A stretch of 64,000 nucleotides of DNA from Thalassospiraceae bacterium LMO-JJ14 (GCA_021555105.2 CP134604.1:248001-312000); one strand, 5' to 3'. Counted from the stretch's first letter, positions 19,769 to 29,602 are shown. Made by a program: numbers and translations. The notes: a model not told the origin generated them from the letters alone.

Positions 19769-20470
19769 TTAGTCGTAAGCGACCCCAGGGCCATGCGCCT
19801 CTCCGGCGCCTTCGCGGATCGCCTGCTTGACGGTTTCGCGCTTGTTCTCCAGATGGCGGCTCAACACTTCGGAAAGTTTCCGGCCATCGCGCGCTTCGAG
19901 CGCGGCGAGCATTTCCTCGTGCTCGCGCATCGCCTGATCCCAACGGGCATCTGTCATGTTCGCGCGGAACCGCGCCAAACGGATGCGCCCGGCGAGCGCA
20001 GTATACTGGGCTTCCAGCGTCGGGTTCTTCGCCGCTTTCAGGATCGTTTCGTGGATCTGCTGATTGACGCGAAAATAATCGCGCAGCTCACGACGCGTAT
20101 GGTGCAACGCCATCTGGTAATGCAGGGCCTTGATCTCGGCCAGCTCGTCGTCGCCGAGGCGCGCACAAGCCAATTCGCCGGACAACGCTTCAAGCGCGCC
20201 CATCACCGGAAAGATTTCGTCGATGTCGTCTTCGCTGAGCGTTGCCACGCGCGCGCCCCGGTTCGGGAGGAGTTCGAGCAGCCCTTCATTGCCGAGCACC
20301 TTGAGCGCTTCGCGAAGCGGGGTGCGGGAAATGCCCAGCATGTCGCAAAGGCGCTGTTCAGGCACCCGGTCGCCGCCTTTCAGTTCGCCGGAAAAAATCA
20401 TGCCCCGAAGCCGCTCCACCAGTTCTTCGTGCAACGTTGTGCGGGGGGCGGGCTCGGCGATCTGGTTCAT
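19769..20470 (-). CDS. GntR-family transcriptional regulator (FCD subfamily)
   Basis: 233 residues. N-terminal winged helix (LRGMIFSGELKGGDRVPEQRLCDMLGISRTPLREALKVLGNEGLLELLPNRGARVA) and C-terminal all-helical FCD ligand-binding domain, usually for small carboxylic acids. It overlaps the preceding YdiJ-like gene by 4 bases (ATGA), so both are made from one transcript. The likely target is the palindrome at 23500-23520 in the divergent promoter region, a local operator for the whole cluster. Confidence 0.92.
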   Translation of the reverse strand: MNQIAEPAPRTTLHEELVERLRGMIFSGELKGGDRVPEQRLCDMLGISRTPLREALKVLGNEGLLELLPNRGARVATLSEDDIDEIFPVMGALEALSGELACARLGDDELAEIKALHYQMALHHTRRELRDYFRVNQQIHETILKAAKNPTLEAQYTALAGRIRLARFRANMTDARWDQAMREHEEMLAALEARDGRKLSEVLSRHLENKRETVKQAIREGAGEAHGPGVAYD

Positions 20471-23400
20471 GATACGCCTTCTCGTTCGCCCAGGGCTATC
20501 TCGAGGACCCGCGCGACATGCATCGCATTGCGGGCCGCGCCGTCGGCAATCTGGTGGCGGCAGCTCGTACCGTCGGCAACGATGATGGTCCCCGCATCGG
20601 CTTCGCGGACTTTCGGCAGCAGGCTCAACTCGGCCATCTTGATCGACGTCTCATAGTTCGCCGCCTCGTATCCGAACGCGCCGGCCATGCCGCAGCAACT
20701 GCTCTCGATGGTCTCAACGTTGAGACCGGGGACAAACCGCAGGGTTTTCTCGACCGCCCCCATGGCGGCAAAGGCCTTCTGGTGGCAATGCCCGTGCAGC
20801 AACGCCTTGCTCTCTTTGATGGGCTGCAGATCAAGCTTGAACGTCCCCGCATCGATCTCGTGGGCGATAAACTCCTCAAACAGCATGGCATGTGCGGCGA
20901 TCGTCTCGGCCTCGTCTTTTGCCAGCAAAGAGCTGAATTCGTCCTTCAGGGTAAACAGGCACGACGGCTCCAGCCCGATGATCGGCACACCGGCGCGGAC
21001 GAACGGCAGTACCGCATCTGCCATCCGCCGGGCTTCGGCGCGCGCTTGGTCGACCAGTCCCGCCGCCAGGAATGTCCTGCCGCAACAAAGCGGGCGCTCG
21101 CCTTTCGGTGGCCGGGCAACGACGACACGGTAGCCGGCGGCGTCCAGTACACGTTTGGCGGCATGCAGATTTTCCGGCTCGAAGTATGTCGAGAATGTAT
21201 CGGCGAACAGCACCACCGCCTGGCCCACAGGGCAGCTATTCGGATGCACGCCGGCAGCGCCTGTATCGAAAACATCCCAGCGCCATTGCGGCAACGTGCG
21301 TTTCGCCGAGAACCCGAGCAGCCACTCCGACAGCAGCGCCAGCCCCGGTACCTTGTCGCGAAGATTGAGCAGACCCGCCATTTTCGATGCCATCGGCGCA
21401 TAGCGCGGCAGATAGGCGATCAGTTTGTCCTTCAGTGAAACCCCGTGGCGCTTGTTGTAGTGATACAGAAACTCCGTCTTCATTTTCGCCATGTCGACGC
21501 CGGTCGGACACTCGCGTTTGCAGCCCTTGCAGCCGACGCAGAGCTGCATGGTGTCCTTCATGGCATCCGAGGTGAAGGCATCCATGCCAAGCTGGCCGGA
21601 AATCGCCAGGCGCAGGGTATTGGCGCGGCCCCGCGTCAAATGTTGTTCTTCGCCGGTAACCCTGAACGACGGGCACATCACGCCCGGATCGGATTTGCGG
21701 CATGCGCCGTTGTTGTTGCACATCTCGATGGCGCCCGAAAACCCGCCCCAATCCGACCAGTCCATCGCCGTTTCGATTTCGAGCGGCTTGTAGCCCGGCT
21801 TGAAACGAAACAGCGATCGGTCGTCCATTTTCGGCGGATCGACGATCTTGCCCGGATTGAACAAACCATCTGCGTCGAAGGCCTGTTTGACGTTACGGAA
21901 CGCCTGCGTCATTTCCGGCCCGAACATGGCTTCGTGGAATTCGGAGCGCACCAGCCCGTCGCCGTGCTCGCCGGAGTGTGAGCCTTTGTATTCACGCACC
22001 ATCTCGAACGCTTCCTCGGCGATGGCGCGCATTTGTTGGGCACCCAGTTCCTGCTTCAGGTTGATCACCGGGCGCACATGCAGCGTGCCGACCGAGGCGT
22101 GGGCATACCAGGTGCCTTCGGTGTTGCGTTTGTGAAACACCTGCGTCAAGCGGTCGGTGTATTCGGCAAGGTCTTCCAGCCGTACCGCGCAATCCTCAAC
22201 AAAGGAAATCGGTTTCCCGTCCCCCTTCATCGACATCATGATGTTGAGGCCGGATTTGCGAACTTCCCACACCGCTTTCTGGAATTCCGGATCGACGGCC
22301 TCGACCACGGCGTCGGGAAAGCCGAGATCCCCCATCATTTCGCCGAGTTGCTTCAGGCGTTTGAGATTTTCTTCCGGGTCCGGCTCGGCGAACTCGACCA
22401 AAAGGATCGCGTCCGGCTCGCCCTTGACGAACCGGTTCACGGTATCGGTAAACATCGGGATCGCGCGGCTCAGGCCGATCATCGTGCGGTCGACCAGTTC
22501 GACGGCAACCGGGCCAAGCTTGACGAGATGCTGCGCCGCGTCCATGGCGTCATAAAATTTCGGGAAATGACAGACGCCGAGGGCCTTGTTGGTCGGCAGC
22601 GGCTGCAGATCGACATCGACGGAGGTCGTGAAGGCCAGCGTGCCTTCCGAGCCGATCAAAAGGTGTGCAAGGTTCGGATGCGCAGGCGTGTTGTGCACCG
22701 TCTGGTTGTCCCAGCCGCCACGCGCCGGACCGGCGGGCATCAGGGCATCGATGTTGTAGCCGCCGACACGGCGCATCAGATCCGGAAACTTCGCCTTGAT
22801 CAGTTCTTCGTTATCGCGGCCGATCCCCAGCAGCCCGGCGACCAGATCGCGTTGCGTGTCGTTCAGGTGCGCCATGGTCATGTTGTCGCTGACCTCGCCG
22901 AAATGCATGGCGGATCCGTCCGCCAGGATGGCGTCCACGGCGCGCACATTATCGCGCATGGTGCCGTAACGGATCGATCGCGATCCGCATGAGTTATTGC
23001 CGGTCATGCCGCCGATGGTGGCGCGGCTGGACGTCGACACGTCGACCGGAAACCACAGGCCGTGCGGCTTGAGGAAGGCATTCAGATGATCGAGCACAAT
23101 CCCCGGCTCGACACGCGCCGTCCGCGACCCGGCGTCGAACTCAAGCACTTTGTTCATGTACTTGGAAACGTCGACGACAATGGCCTCGCCGACCGTCTGG
23201 CCGCATTGCGACGTGCCGCCGCCACGGGGCAGAACGGGCATGCCTTCATCGCGGGCGATATCGATGACGGCGTGCACGTCATCAGCGCTTTGCGGGACGA
23301 CAACGCCGACAGGCTCGATCTGATAAATCGACGCGTCCGTGGAATACCGGCCGCGCGTGAACGGATCGAACATGACGTTGCCGCCGGTGGCATTTGCGAT

Positions 23401-23487
23401 GCGCTTTGCCAGTTTTTCGTCACCAATCCGCCCGGTCGGGCGCAGGCCAAAGTTCTCACGCGGCATCGTCTTCTCCTGTTGTGCCAT
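20467..23487 (-). CDS. YdiJ-like FAD/Fe-S 2-hydroxyacid dehydrogenase
   Basis: 1006 residues, the length of E. coli YdiJ (a D-2-hydroxyglutarate dehydrogenase). N-terminal PCMH-type FAD domain with PVLPRGGGTSQCGQTVGEAIVVD and IGGMTGNNSCGSRSIRYG; C-terminal flavin-oxidase cap; 4Fe-4S region with MCNNNGACRKSDPGVMCPS and CVGCKGCKRECPTGV; cysteine-rich CCG domains with HGHCHQKAF and SSCCGMAGAFG. It would oxidise a 2-hydroxyacid to a 2-oxoacid and pass electrons on. The substrate is inferred only from the family. Divergent from the aminotransferase operon and co-transcribed with the GntR gene. Confidence 0.92.
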   Translation of the reverse strand: MAQQEKTMPRENFGLRPTGRIGDEKLAKRIANATGGNVMFDPFTRGRYSTDASIYQIEPVGVVVPQSADDVHAVIDIARDEGMPVLPRGGGTSQCGQTVGEAIVVDVSKYMNKVLEFDAGSRTARVEPGIVLDHLNAFLKPHGLWFPVDVSTSSRATIGGMTGNNSCGSRSIRYGTMRDNVRAVDAILADGSAMHFGEVSDNMTMAHLNDTQRDLVAGLLGIGRDNEELIKAKFPDLMRRVGGYNIDALMPAGPARGGWDNQTVHNTPAHPNLAHLLIGSEGTLAFTTSVDVDLQPLPTNKALGVCHFPKFYDAMDAAQHLVKLGPVAVELVDRTMIGLSRAIPMFTDTVNRFVKGEPDAILLVEFAEPDPEENLKRLKQLGEMMGDLGFPDAVVEAVDPEFQKAVWEVRKSGLNIMMSMKGDGKPISFVEDCAVRLEDLAEYTDRLTQVFHKRNTEGTWYAHASVGTLHVRPVINLKQELGAQQMRAIAEEAFEMVREYKGSHSGEHGDGLVRSEFHEAMFGPEMTQAFRNVKQAFDADGLFNPGKIVDPPKMDDRSLFRFKPGYKPLEIETAMDWSDWGGFSGAIEMCNNNGACRKSDPGVMCPSFRVTGEEQHLTRGRANTLRLAISGQLGMDAFTSDAMKDTMQLCVGCKGCKRECPTGVDMAKMKTEFLYHYNKRHGVSLKDKLIAYLPRYAPMASKMAGLLNLRDKVPGLALLSEWLLGFSAKRTLPQWRWDVFDTGAAGVHPNSCPVGQAVVLFADTFSTYFEPENLHAAKRVLDAAGYRVVVARPPKGERPLCCGRTFLAAGLVDQARAEARRMADAVLPFVRAGVPIIGLEPSCLFTLKDEFSSLLAKDEAETIAAHAMLFEEFIAHEIDAGTFKLDLQPIKESKALLHGHCHQKAFAAMGAVEKTLRFVPGLNVETIESSCCGMAGAFGYEAANYETSIKMAELSLLPKVREADAGTIIVADGTSCRHQIADGAARNAMHVARVLEIALGEREGVS

Positions 23488-23499
23488 GCGATGCTACTA

Positions 23500-23520
23500 T
23501 ATTGTATGCAAAATGCAATA
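23500..23520. promoter_or_regulatory. palindromic operator, probable GntR site
   Basis: Inverted repeat of the form TATTG-N-AT-N5-AT-N-CAATA lies 12 bases before the YdiJ-like ATG, in the 140-base gap between the divergent transcripts. GntR/FCD regulators bind palindromes of about this size, and the regulator gene is in the adjacent operon. Binding is inferred. Confidence 0.6.
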
Positions 23521-23627
23521 ATGAAAAACAATTGGCGGAAATTAGGGCTTGCGTGCCGATTAAATTGTATTCATTATCGGCACAATCAAAAACTCACGGA
23601 CTATTCTGCCGCCGACGGAGGACCATC

Positions 23628-24803
23628 ATGGCTTATAAAAGCGGACGACATTTCTTGCAGATTCCGGGCCCGAGCCCGGTCCCCGACCGCATTCTCAGGG
23701 CCATGGACATGCCGGTGATCGATCATCGAGGCCCAGAATTCGGCGAGATGGGCGTGCGCGTCCTGGAAAAACTGAAGGGCGTGTTCAAGACCGAAAGCCC
23801 GGTCATCGTCTTCCCGGCGTCGGGCACCGGCGCATGGGAAGCGGCGCTGGTCAACGTGCTCAGCCCCGGCGACAAGGTTCTGATGTATGAAACAGGGCAG
23901 TTCGCGACACTGTGGCACGAACTGGCGACGCGCATTGGTCTCGAGCCGGAATTCATTGCCGGCGACTGGCGTCACGGCGTCGATCCGGAGAAAGTTGCGG
24001 CGCGACTGAAGGAAGACACCGATCACGAAATCAAGGCGGTCTGCTGTGTCCACAACGAAACGTCGACCGGCGTCACGTCCAGGATCGGCGAAGTGCGTAA
24101 GGCCATCGACGCGACCGGGCATCCGGCACTGTTCATGGTCGACACCATTTCCGGGCTGGCCTCCGCCGATTATCGCCATGATGAATGGGGTGTCGACGTG
24201 ACGATTTCCGGCTCGCAGAAAGGCCTGATGCTGCCGCCGGGGATCAGCTTCAACTGTGTGTCGCGCAAGGCGCTCGATGCCCACGAGAACAGCGGCTTCA
24301 AGAAATCCTACTGGGACTGGGGCCCGATGCTCGGCAACAACGCCAGCGGCTTCTTCCCCTACACGCCGGCAACAAACATTTTGTACGGCCTCGAAGAGGC
24401 GCTCAAAATGCTGCTCGACGAGGAAGGCCTGGAGCACGTATTCACCCGCCACCAGCGCCATGCCAAGGCCTGCCGCATCGCCGTCGAGGCCTGGGGCCTT
24501 GAAACCCTGTGTCAGGTGGAGGAGGAACATTCCCCGGTGCTGACAGGCGTCCTTCTGCCCGACGGCCATGATGCCGATGCGGTCCGCGCGCTGATCCTTG
24601 ACAAGTTCGACATGTCGCTCGGCACCGGTCTCGGCAAGGTCAAAGGCAAGGTCTTCCGTATCGGACATCTGGGCCACTTCAACGATCTGACGTTGATGGG
24701 GACGCTCAGCGGCGTCGAGATGGGCCTCGCGCTTGCCGGTGTGCCGATCAAGAAGGGCGGCTGTCAGGCGGCCATGGATTTCCTCGCCGAGACCGCGGAC
24801 TGA
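23628..24803 (+). CDS. class V aminotransferase (alanine/serine-glyoxylate aminotransferase family)
   Basis: PLP enzyme of 391 residues. It begins HFLQIPGPSPVPDRILRAMD, has the substrate loop GTGAWEAALVNVLSPGDKVL, HNETSTGVTSRIGEVR and the PLP lysine in SGSQKGLMLPPG. The ATG at 23628 follows GGAGGA; the open frame to 23394 crosses the operator and is rejected. It starts a three-gene plus-strand operon with an enoyl-CoA hydratase and a CoA-transferase. Likely to interconvert an amino acid and glyoxylate or another oxoacid. Confidence 0.9.
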   Translation: MAYKSGRHFLQIPGPSPVPDRILRAMDMPVIDHRGPEFGEMGVRVLEKLKGVFKTESPVIVFPASGTGAWEAALVNVLSPGDKVLMYETGQFATLWHELATRIGLEPEFIAGDWRHGVDPEKVAARLKEDTDHEIKAVCCVHNETSTGVTSRIGEVRKAIDATGHPALFMVDTISGLASADYRHDEWGVDVTISGSQKGLMLPPGISFNCVSRKALDAHENSGFKKSYWDWGPMLGNNASGFFPYTPATNILYGLEEALKMLLDEEGLEHVFTRHQRHAKACRIAVEAWGLETLCQVEEEHSPVLTGVLLPDGHDADAVRALILDKFDMSLGTGLGKVKGKVFRIGHLGHFNDLTLMGTLSGVEMGLALAGVPIKKGGCQAAMDFLAETAD

Positions 24804-24806
24804 CCC

Positions 24807-25592
24807 ATGAGCGATGATCATATTCTGGTTAGCCGTGACGACGCCGATATCGTCACGATCACGCTCAACCGCCCGGAAAAACTCAATGCCCTGACCAAGA
24901 CCATGTGGGGCGCACTTGGCGATACCTTCACCGCGCTTGCCAAGGACGACACCGTTCGGTGCATCGTGCTGAGCGGTGCCGGCGGCAAGGCGTTCAGTCC
25001 CGGCAACGATATTTCCGAGTTTGAGACCGATCGTTCGAACTCGGAACAGGCCGCCGCTTACGGTGCATTGATGGCAAAGAACATCGATGCCATGCGCGCC
25101 TGCCCACATCCGACGGTCGCCGCCATTCGCGGCATCTGCGTCGGCGGCGGCATGGAAATCGCCGGCCTTTGCGATGTCCGCATCTGCGGCGAAAGCGCAC
25201 GCTTCGGCGCGCCGATCTCGAAGCTCGGTCTTGTCATGGGCTATCACGAAATCGGCGCTTTGAAATCTCTGGTCGGCGCCGGACCGGCACTGGAAATCCT
25301 GCTCGAGGGCCGCATCTTCGACGCCGAAGAGGCGCTTCGCCTAGGTGTCGTCTCGCGCGTCATGCCCGATGACGGCGTCATGGATGAAGCAATGGCCGCA
25401 GCCGCTCGCATCGCCGCCGGCGCACCGTTGGTGCACCGCTGGCATCGGAAATTCCTGCAGCGCCTTGAAGATCCTACACCCCTGAGCGACGATGAAATCG
25501 CCGAAGGTTTCGCCTGCTACGACACCGAGGATTTTCAAACCGGCTACAAAGCCTTTCTGGAAAAAAAGACGCCGAAATTCAATGGGCGCTGA
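24807..25592 (+). CDS. enoyl-CoA hydratase/isomerase family protein
   Basis: Crotonase-fold enzyme of 261 residues. The oxyanion-hole segments are SGAGGKAFSPGNDISEF and CVGGGMEIAGLCDVRIC. The residues after GGGMEIA decide between hydratase, isomerase or hydrolase chemistry and do not settle it here. It begins 3 bases after the aminotransferase stop. With the CoA-transferase downstream it suggests breakdown of an acid through a CoA thioester. Confidence 0.9.
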   Translation: MSDDHILVSRDDADIVTITLNRPEKLNALTKTMWGALGDTFTALAKDDTVRCIVLSGAGGKAFSPGNDISEFETDRSNSEQAAAYGALMAKNIDAMRACPHPTVAAIRGICVGGGMEIAGLCDVRICGESARFGAPISKLGLVMGYHEIGALKSLVGAGPALEILLEGRIFDAEEALRLGVVSRVMPDDGVMDEAMAAAARIAAGAPLVHRWHRKFLQRLEDPTPLSDDEIAEGFACYDTEDFQTGYKAFLEKKTPKFNGR

Positions 25593-25610
25593 GACGAAGA
25601 GGAAACACCG

Positions 25611-26819
25611 ATGACAAAACCGTTCGGCCCGCTCGCCGGCATGAAAGTAATCGAACTGGCGCACATCATGGCCGGACCCGTATGCGGGCTGATGCTCGCC
25701 GATCTTGGCGCAGACGTCATCAAGGTCGAAAAGATACCAGGCGGCGACGATTCCCGGCGTTTTCTGCCGCCCGACATAGACGGCGAGTCCGCGGCCTACA
25801 TGATGATGAACCGCAATAAGCGCGGCATCGCCCTCGACCTCAAGACCGAAAACGGCAAGAACGTGCTGCGCAAGCTTTTAGCCGATGCGGATGTAGTCAC
25901 GGAGAATTACCGTCATGACACTATGCAAAAACTGGGGTTCGGGTATGAAGACCTGAAGAAGGTCAATCCGGGTCTGATCTATTGTGCCATTTCCGGCTTC
26001 GGGCGCTCGGGCCCGTATGCGGAACGCGGCGGTTTCGACCTGATTGCCCAAGGCATGAGCGGGTTGATGTCGTTCACCGGCGAAGGCCCGGGGCGGCCGC
26101 CGTGCAAGGTCGGCGCACCGGTCACGGACATCACGGCCGGCATCCTGGCCGCGCTCGGCGTTGTCTCTGCCTATGTTCACAAGCTCAAAACCGGTGAAGG
26201 TCAGGTCGTCGACACCTCGCTGTTCGAAGCCGGCATCGTGCAAACCTATTGGCAAAGCGCGATTGCGCTTGCAACCGGCATTGCCCCCGGCCCGATGGGA
26301 TCGGCGCATCCATTGAATGGACCATATCAGGCATTCGAAACCAAGGACGGATGGATCACCATCGGCGCCGCCAACCAGCGCAACTGGGAACGCTTGCTGG
26401 ATGTGATGGAAGTGCCGGAGATCGCCGCCGATCCGCGCTTTGCGACAAATTCCGATCGTATGTCACATCTGAAAGAACTCGAAGCGGTTCTGACCCCCGT
26501 ATTCAAGAGCCGCAGTAAATCCGAGTGGCTGTCCAGACTGGAAGCCGCCGGTGTCCCGGCCGGGCCGGTGATGGACGTCTGTGAAATGTTCGAAGACCCG
26601 CACGCCCAGGCCCGCGACATGATCCCGACGGTCGAGCATGCACGGCTGGGACCGGTACGCACCCTCGGCCTGCCGATCAAGCTTTCCGAAACACCGGGCA
26701 AGGTCGCCAGCGCCGCACCCGTTTTCGGACAGCACACCGAAGAAATTCTCAAGGAATACGGTTTTACCGGCGACGACGTGGCGGCATTTGCCGAAGAGGG
26801 CGCCGTCAGCGTTTCCTAG
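25611..26819 (+). CDS. CaiB/BaiF family (type III) CoA-transferase
   Basis: 402 residues, usual for class III CoA-transferases, which move CoA between carboxylic acids through an aspartyl anhydride. It has the N-terminal PLAGMKVIELAHIMAGPVCGLMLADLGADVIKVEKIPGGDDSR and the catalytic Asp region GEGQVVDTSLFEAGI. It probably activates the substrate of the neighbouring crotonase. Third gene of the operon. Confidence 0.93.
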   Translation: MTKPFGPLAGMKVIELAHIMAGPVCGLMLADLGADVIKVEKIPGGDDSRRFLPPDIDGESAAYMMMNRNKRGIALDLKTENGKNVLRKLLADADVVTENYRHDTMQKLGFGYEDLKKVNPGLIYCAISGFGRSGPYAERGGFDLIAQGMSGLMSFTGEGPGRPPCKVGAPVTDITAGILAALGVVSAYVHKLKTGEGQVVDTSLFEAGIVQTYWQSAIALATGIAPGPMGSAHPLNGPYQAFETKDGWITIGAANQRNWERLLDVMEVPEIAADPRFATNSDRMSHLKELEAVLTPVFKSRSKSEWLSRLEAAGVPAGPVMDVCEMFEDPHAQARDMIPTVEHARLGPVRTLGLPIKLSETPGKVASAAPVFGQHTEEILKEYGFTGDDVAAFAEEGAVSVS

Positions 26820-26831
26820 GCGGTCGATCCG

Positions 26832-27545
26832 TCAGGCCAGCGCCGCTTCGACGGCGTCGAGCTGTGAGCGCACATCGATATCAACAATCGATACGACTTC
26901 AAGCGAACGGTCATCATGCACGTGCGTGCCGGCGTCTGAAGGCTGATGGGATTTCAGGATATCGTCCCGGGCATGCAGCAAGGCCTCGATGGTCGGACGA
27001 TAAAGCACCAGCAGATGGCTGATCCATTCGTTCACGGTCTCCGACGGCGCATCGTGGCCGATATGAAAATGCGGCAATAGCTGGCACACGACAGATGCGT
27101 CGAACCAGGCCTCGCCGGTAACCCAGCGGTTCGTGGTGAACAGCCGTGTTGCCCGGGCGTTGTAATCCATCGAAACCGCGACAAGATGCGCCGGTGCATC
27201 ATCGCCAGAAGTACCTTCGATATTTTCCGGGAAACCGTAAGGGCGCAAAAAAGTATGAAAATGACCATGCTCGTCGCCCCACGCATTGCCGCGTTCGGTG
27301 GGCGGGTGCGCGTGATAGTAATACTGCGCATGGCTGTTGGTGCAGTAAACATCGCCATCCGGATAATGATCCCACTCGTAGAACGACTTTGTGGGGCGCA
27401 ATATTTCACTCACAACATTGCTGCCGGCTTCGGTCAGTTCATGCTCGGATGCCAGGACACGTCGACCGGCGGCCCGCATCTCTTCGAGCGTTGCTTTTGG
27501 CAGCGCTGAAATGAGCGGAATGTCCGCAGGGCAGAGCGTGCGCAT
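26832..27545 (-). CDS. conserved hypothetical protein, histidine-rich
   Basis: 237 residues, no signal peptide. The middle part is rich in His, Tyr and Asp (FYEWDHYPDGDVYCTNSHAQYYYHAHPP, GNAWGDEHGHFHTFLRPYG, FHIGHD), which could bind a metal. I do not assign a characterised function; it may match a DUF6969-type family. It overlaps the end of the HtrA-like gene by one base (TAATG-type junction), so the two are probably translated from one message. Confidence 0.75.
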   Translation of the reverse strand: MRTLCPADIPLISALPKATLEEMRAAGRRVLASEHELTEAGSNVVSEILRPTKSFYEWDHYPDGDVYCTNSHAQYYYHAHPPTERGNAWGDEHGHFHTFLRPYGFPENIEGTSGDDAPAHLVAVSMDYNARATRLFTTNRWVTGEAWFDASVVCQLLPHFHIGHDAPSETVNEWISHLLVLYRPTIEALLHARDDILKSHQPSDAGTHVHDDRSLEVVSIVDIDVRSQLDAVEAALA

Positions 27546-28504
27546 TACGATGCCGTGAGCGGTAACTTTATTTCTCGCAACCCGCTTCCCCTGCGTACCC
27601 TGAGTGTGAGCGTATCCCCCGGCCGCTTCATAAACATCGTCAACTCGAGCATATGCATTGTGGCGATCGCTTTGCCGTCGATATGCGTCACCACATCCCC
27701 GGCATCCAGGCCCGCCTTGAACGCCGGGCCGTCAATGGCAACGCTCTCGATCAACGCTCCGCTTTCAACTGCGGCCTTAGCCTGGGGCAATGGCCCTGCC
27801 CTGAAACCCGCAACGCCACGAACCACACGGCCATGTGCTTTCAGATCCGTCACGACGCGCATCAGTAAAGGTACGGAAGTGGCGAAATTGACGCCGATAT
27901 CAGCGTCACTCTGTTTGGTGAAAATCGCCGACACCATGCCGACGAGACGGGCCTTGGCGTCGATCAGCGCGCCGCCTGACCCGCCGGGGTTCACCGCTGC
28001 ATCCGTTTGAATGAAGTCCTCGACAGGGTTGAAGCCCACGCCCGAGCGATGCACAGCGGACACGACTCCGCAGGTCACCGAAAGACCAAGACCGAACTGA
28101 TTGCCGATAGCGCACACAGGTGCGGCCAATTGCGGTTGCGGGGCCATCTCAAGGACCGGAATTTCAACCGGGATTTTCAACAAGGCAATATCGGTCATTG
28201 TATCGCGGCCGATGATCTCGGCTTTCAGTGCCCTGCCATCCTCAAGCAAAACGTCGACATTTTCCGCCTGACCGAGAACGTGAACGTTAGTGGCGACATA
28301 GCCCCCCGGCAGCACGGCAACGCCGGTGCCTTGCGGGTCGCGCGGTGCGTTGGCGGCATCACGCCCTCTTGCAACCAAGGGCCAGTCCGGTTTAACCCGG
28401 ACAACGGACTGCAGGACCGCCGGGTCCAACGCAAAAGCCGGCAGGGGTGCTGTCATCAGCACGCCAACCGCAATCATCAGCAGGACTTTCCCAAGTGCCT
28501 TCAT
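27545..28504 (-). CDS. HtrA/DegP-like serine protease with PDZ domain
   Basis: Periplasmic chymotrypsin-fold protease, 319 residues. Signal peptide (about 1-25, ending AFA-LD). Catalytic triad His75 (TNVHVLG), Asp105 (DTMTDIALLK) and Ser176 in NPGGSGGAL, where the usual HtrA form is GNSGG. One C-terminal PDZ domain (LIESVAIDGPAFKAGLDAGDVVTHIDGKAI). Single PDZ and short length make it DegS-like in size, but the cleaved signal peptide argues for a soluble form. Confidence 0.9.
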   Translation of the reverse strand: MKALGKVLLMIAVGVLMTAPLPAFALDPAVLQSVVRVKPDWPLVARGRDAANAPRDPQGTGVAVLPGGYVATNVHVLGQAENVDVLLEDGRALKAEIIGRDTMTDIALLKIPVEIPVLEMAPQPQLAAPVCAIGNQFGLGLSVTCGVVSAVHRSGVGFNPVEDFIQTDAAVNPGGSGGALIDAKARLVGMVSAIFTKQSDADIGVNFATSVPLLMRVVTDLKAHGRVVRGVAGFRAGPLPQAKAAVESGALIESVAIDGPAFKAGLDAGDVVTHIDGKAIATMHMLELTMFMKRPGDTLTLRVRRGSGLREIKLPLTAS

Positions 28505-28561
28505 AAGAAACAGGATGACGCGTCGGCACAGGTCAGTAAACTGAAACCGGGGAGAACACGA

Positions 28562-29602
28562 ATGTCACGATTAACCGATGATCCTGTAAACGCGTTCGCG
28601 CGGGCAGAGCTCGCGTTTGCGCCGACGCCATTACTCGCACTTGATAATATCGCGCGCCAATCCGGACATCCCCGGCTTTTTGTCAAACGTGACGATGCAA
28701 CCGGGCTTGCCATGGGCGGCAACAAGGCCCGCCAGCTTGAGTATTACTTCGGCGAAGCGCTCGCCAAGGGTGCCGATACGGTGCTGATCACCGGCGCTGT
28801 TCAGTCCAATTTCGTCCGCCAATGCGCGGCGGCGGCTCGGAAGCTGAATCTCAATTGCGAAATCCAGCTCGAGGATCGGGTGCAAGGCATGCCGCCAGGA
28901 CAGGAACAGACCGGTAATTTGCTCCTCGATCGCATTCTCGGCATTCCCATTCACCGCTTTCCCGTCGGTGAAGACGAGAGCGCGGCAGATAACAACCTGG
29001 AAAAAATCGCCGATGACGTCCGCGCGCGGGGCGGCAAGCCTTACGTTATTCATTTAGGCGCGGATCACCCGCCGCTGGGCGCGCTCGGGTATGTCGATTG
29101 CGCACGCGAAATCCTCGAACAAATCGATGCACTTGGACTGACGCTCGGCGCGGTCGTTGTCGCCAGCGGCAGCGCCGCATCGCATGCCGGCGTTATCACC
29201 GGGCTTCGCCACTACGGATCGGCCGCGAAAGTTCACGGCATCTGCGTTCGCCGTACGGCCGATCTTCAACATACCCGCGTCCTTAAGCGAAGCTGCGATC
29301 TGGGCCGCATGCTCGGTAAACCGGACCTGGTTTCAGAGGCAGACATCATCACCACCGACGCCTTTCTGGGCGAAGGATACGGCAAACCGACACCGGGTAC
29401 GATGGCCGCCATTGAGCGCGGTGCACGCGAAGAAACGCTCTTACTGGATCCTGTCTACAGCGGCAAGGCATTCGATGGGTTCCTGAGCCTGTTGCAAGAT
29501 GGGCAGTTGTCTCCGGACAGCGCGTCAGTATTCATTCATACCGGCGGCACGCCCGGCATTTTCGCCTATGCGCATCTTTGGCAAACAGCGCGGGCTTCAT
29601 GA
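28562..29602 (+). CDS. D-cysteine desulfhydrase / ACC deaminase family PLP enzyme
   Basis: Fold type II PLP enzyme, 346 residues, that would release pyruvate, ammonia and sulfide from D-cysteine or a related amino acid. It has PTPLLALDN, the PLP lysine (Lys55) in DDATGLAMGGNKARQLEYYFGEAL, VQSNFVRQCAAAARKL and the phosphate-binding VVVASGSAASHAG. The open frame extends back to 28007 but that part lies antisense to the HtrA-like gene. The ATG at 28562 follows GGGGAGA. It overlaps the next gene by 4 bases. Confidence 0.9.
   Translation: MSRLTDDPVNAFARAELAFAPTPLLALDNIARQSGHPRLFVKRDDATGLAMGGNKARQLEYYFGEALAKGADTVLITGAVQSNFVRQCAAAARKLNLNCEIQLEDRVQGMPPGQEQTGNLLLDRILGIPIHRFPVGEDESAADNNLEKIADDVRARGGKPYVIHLGADHPPLGALGYVDCAREILEQIDALGLTLGAVVVASGSAASHAGVITGLRHYGSAAKVHGICVRRTADLQHTRVLKRSCDLGRMLGKPDLVSEADIITTDAFLGEGYGKPTPGTMAAIERGAREETLLLDPVYSGKAFDGFLSLLQDGQLSPDSASVFIHTGGTPGIFAYAHLWQTARAS

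Noticed and set aside
28007-28561. Upstream extension of the D-cysteine desulfhydrase frame
   Set aside because: It is antisense to the HtrA-like protease and lacks homology; the ATG at 28562 with GGGGAGA begins the conserved domain.
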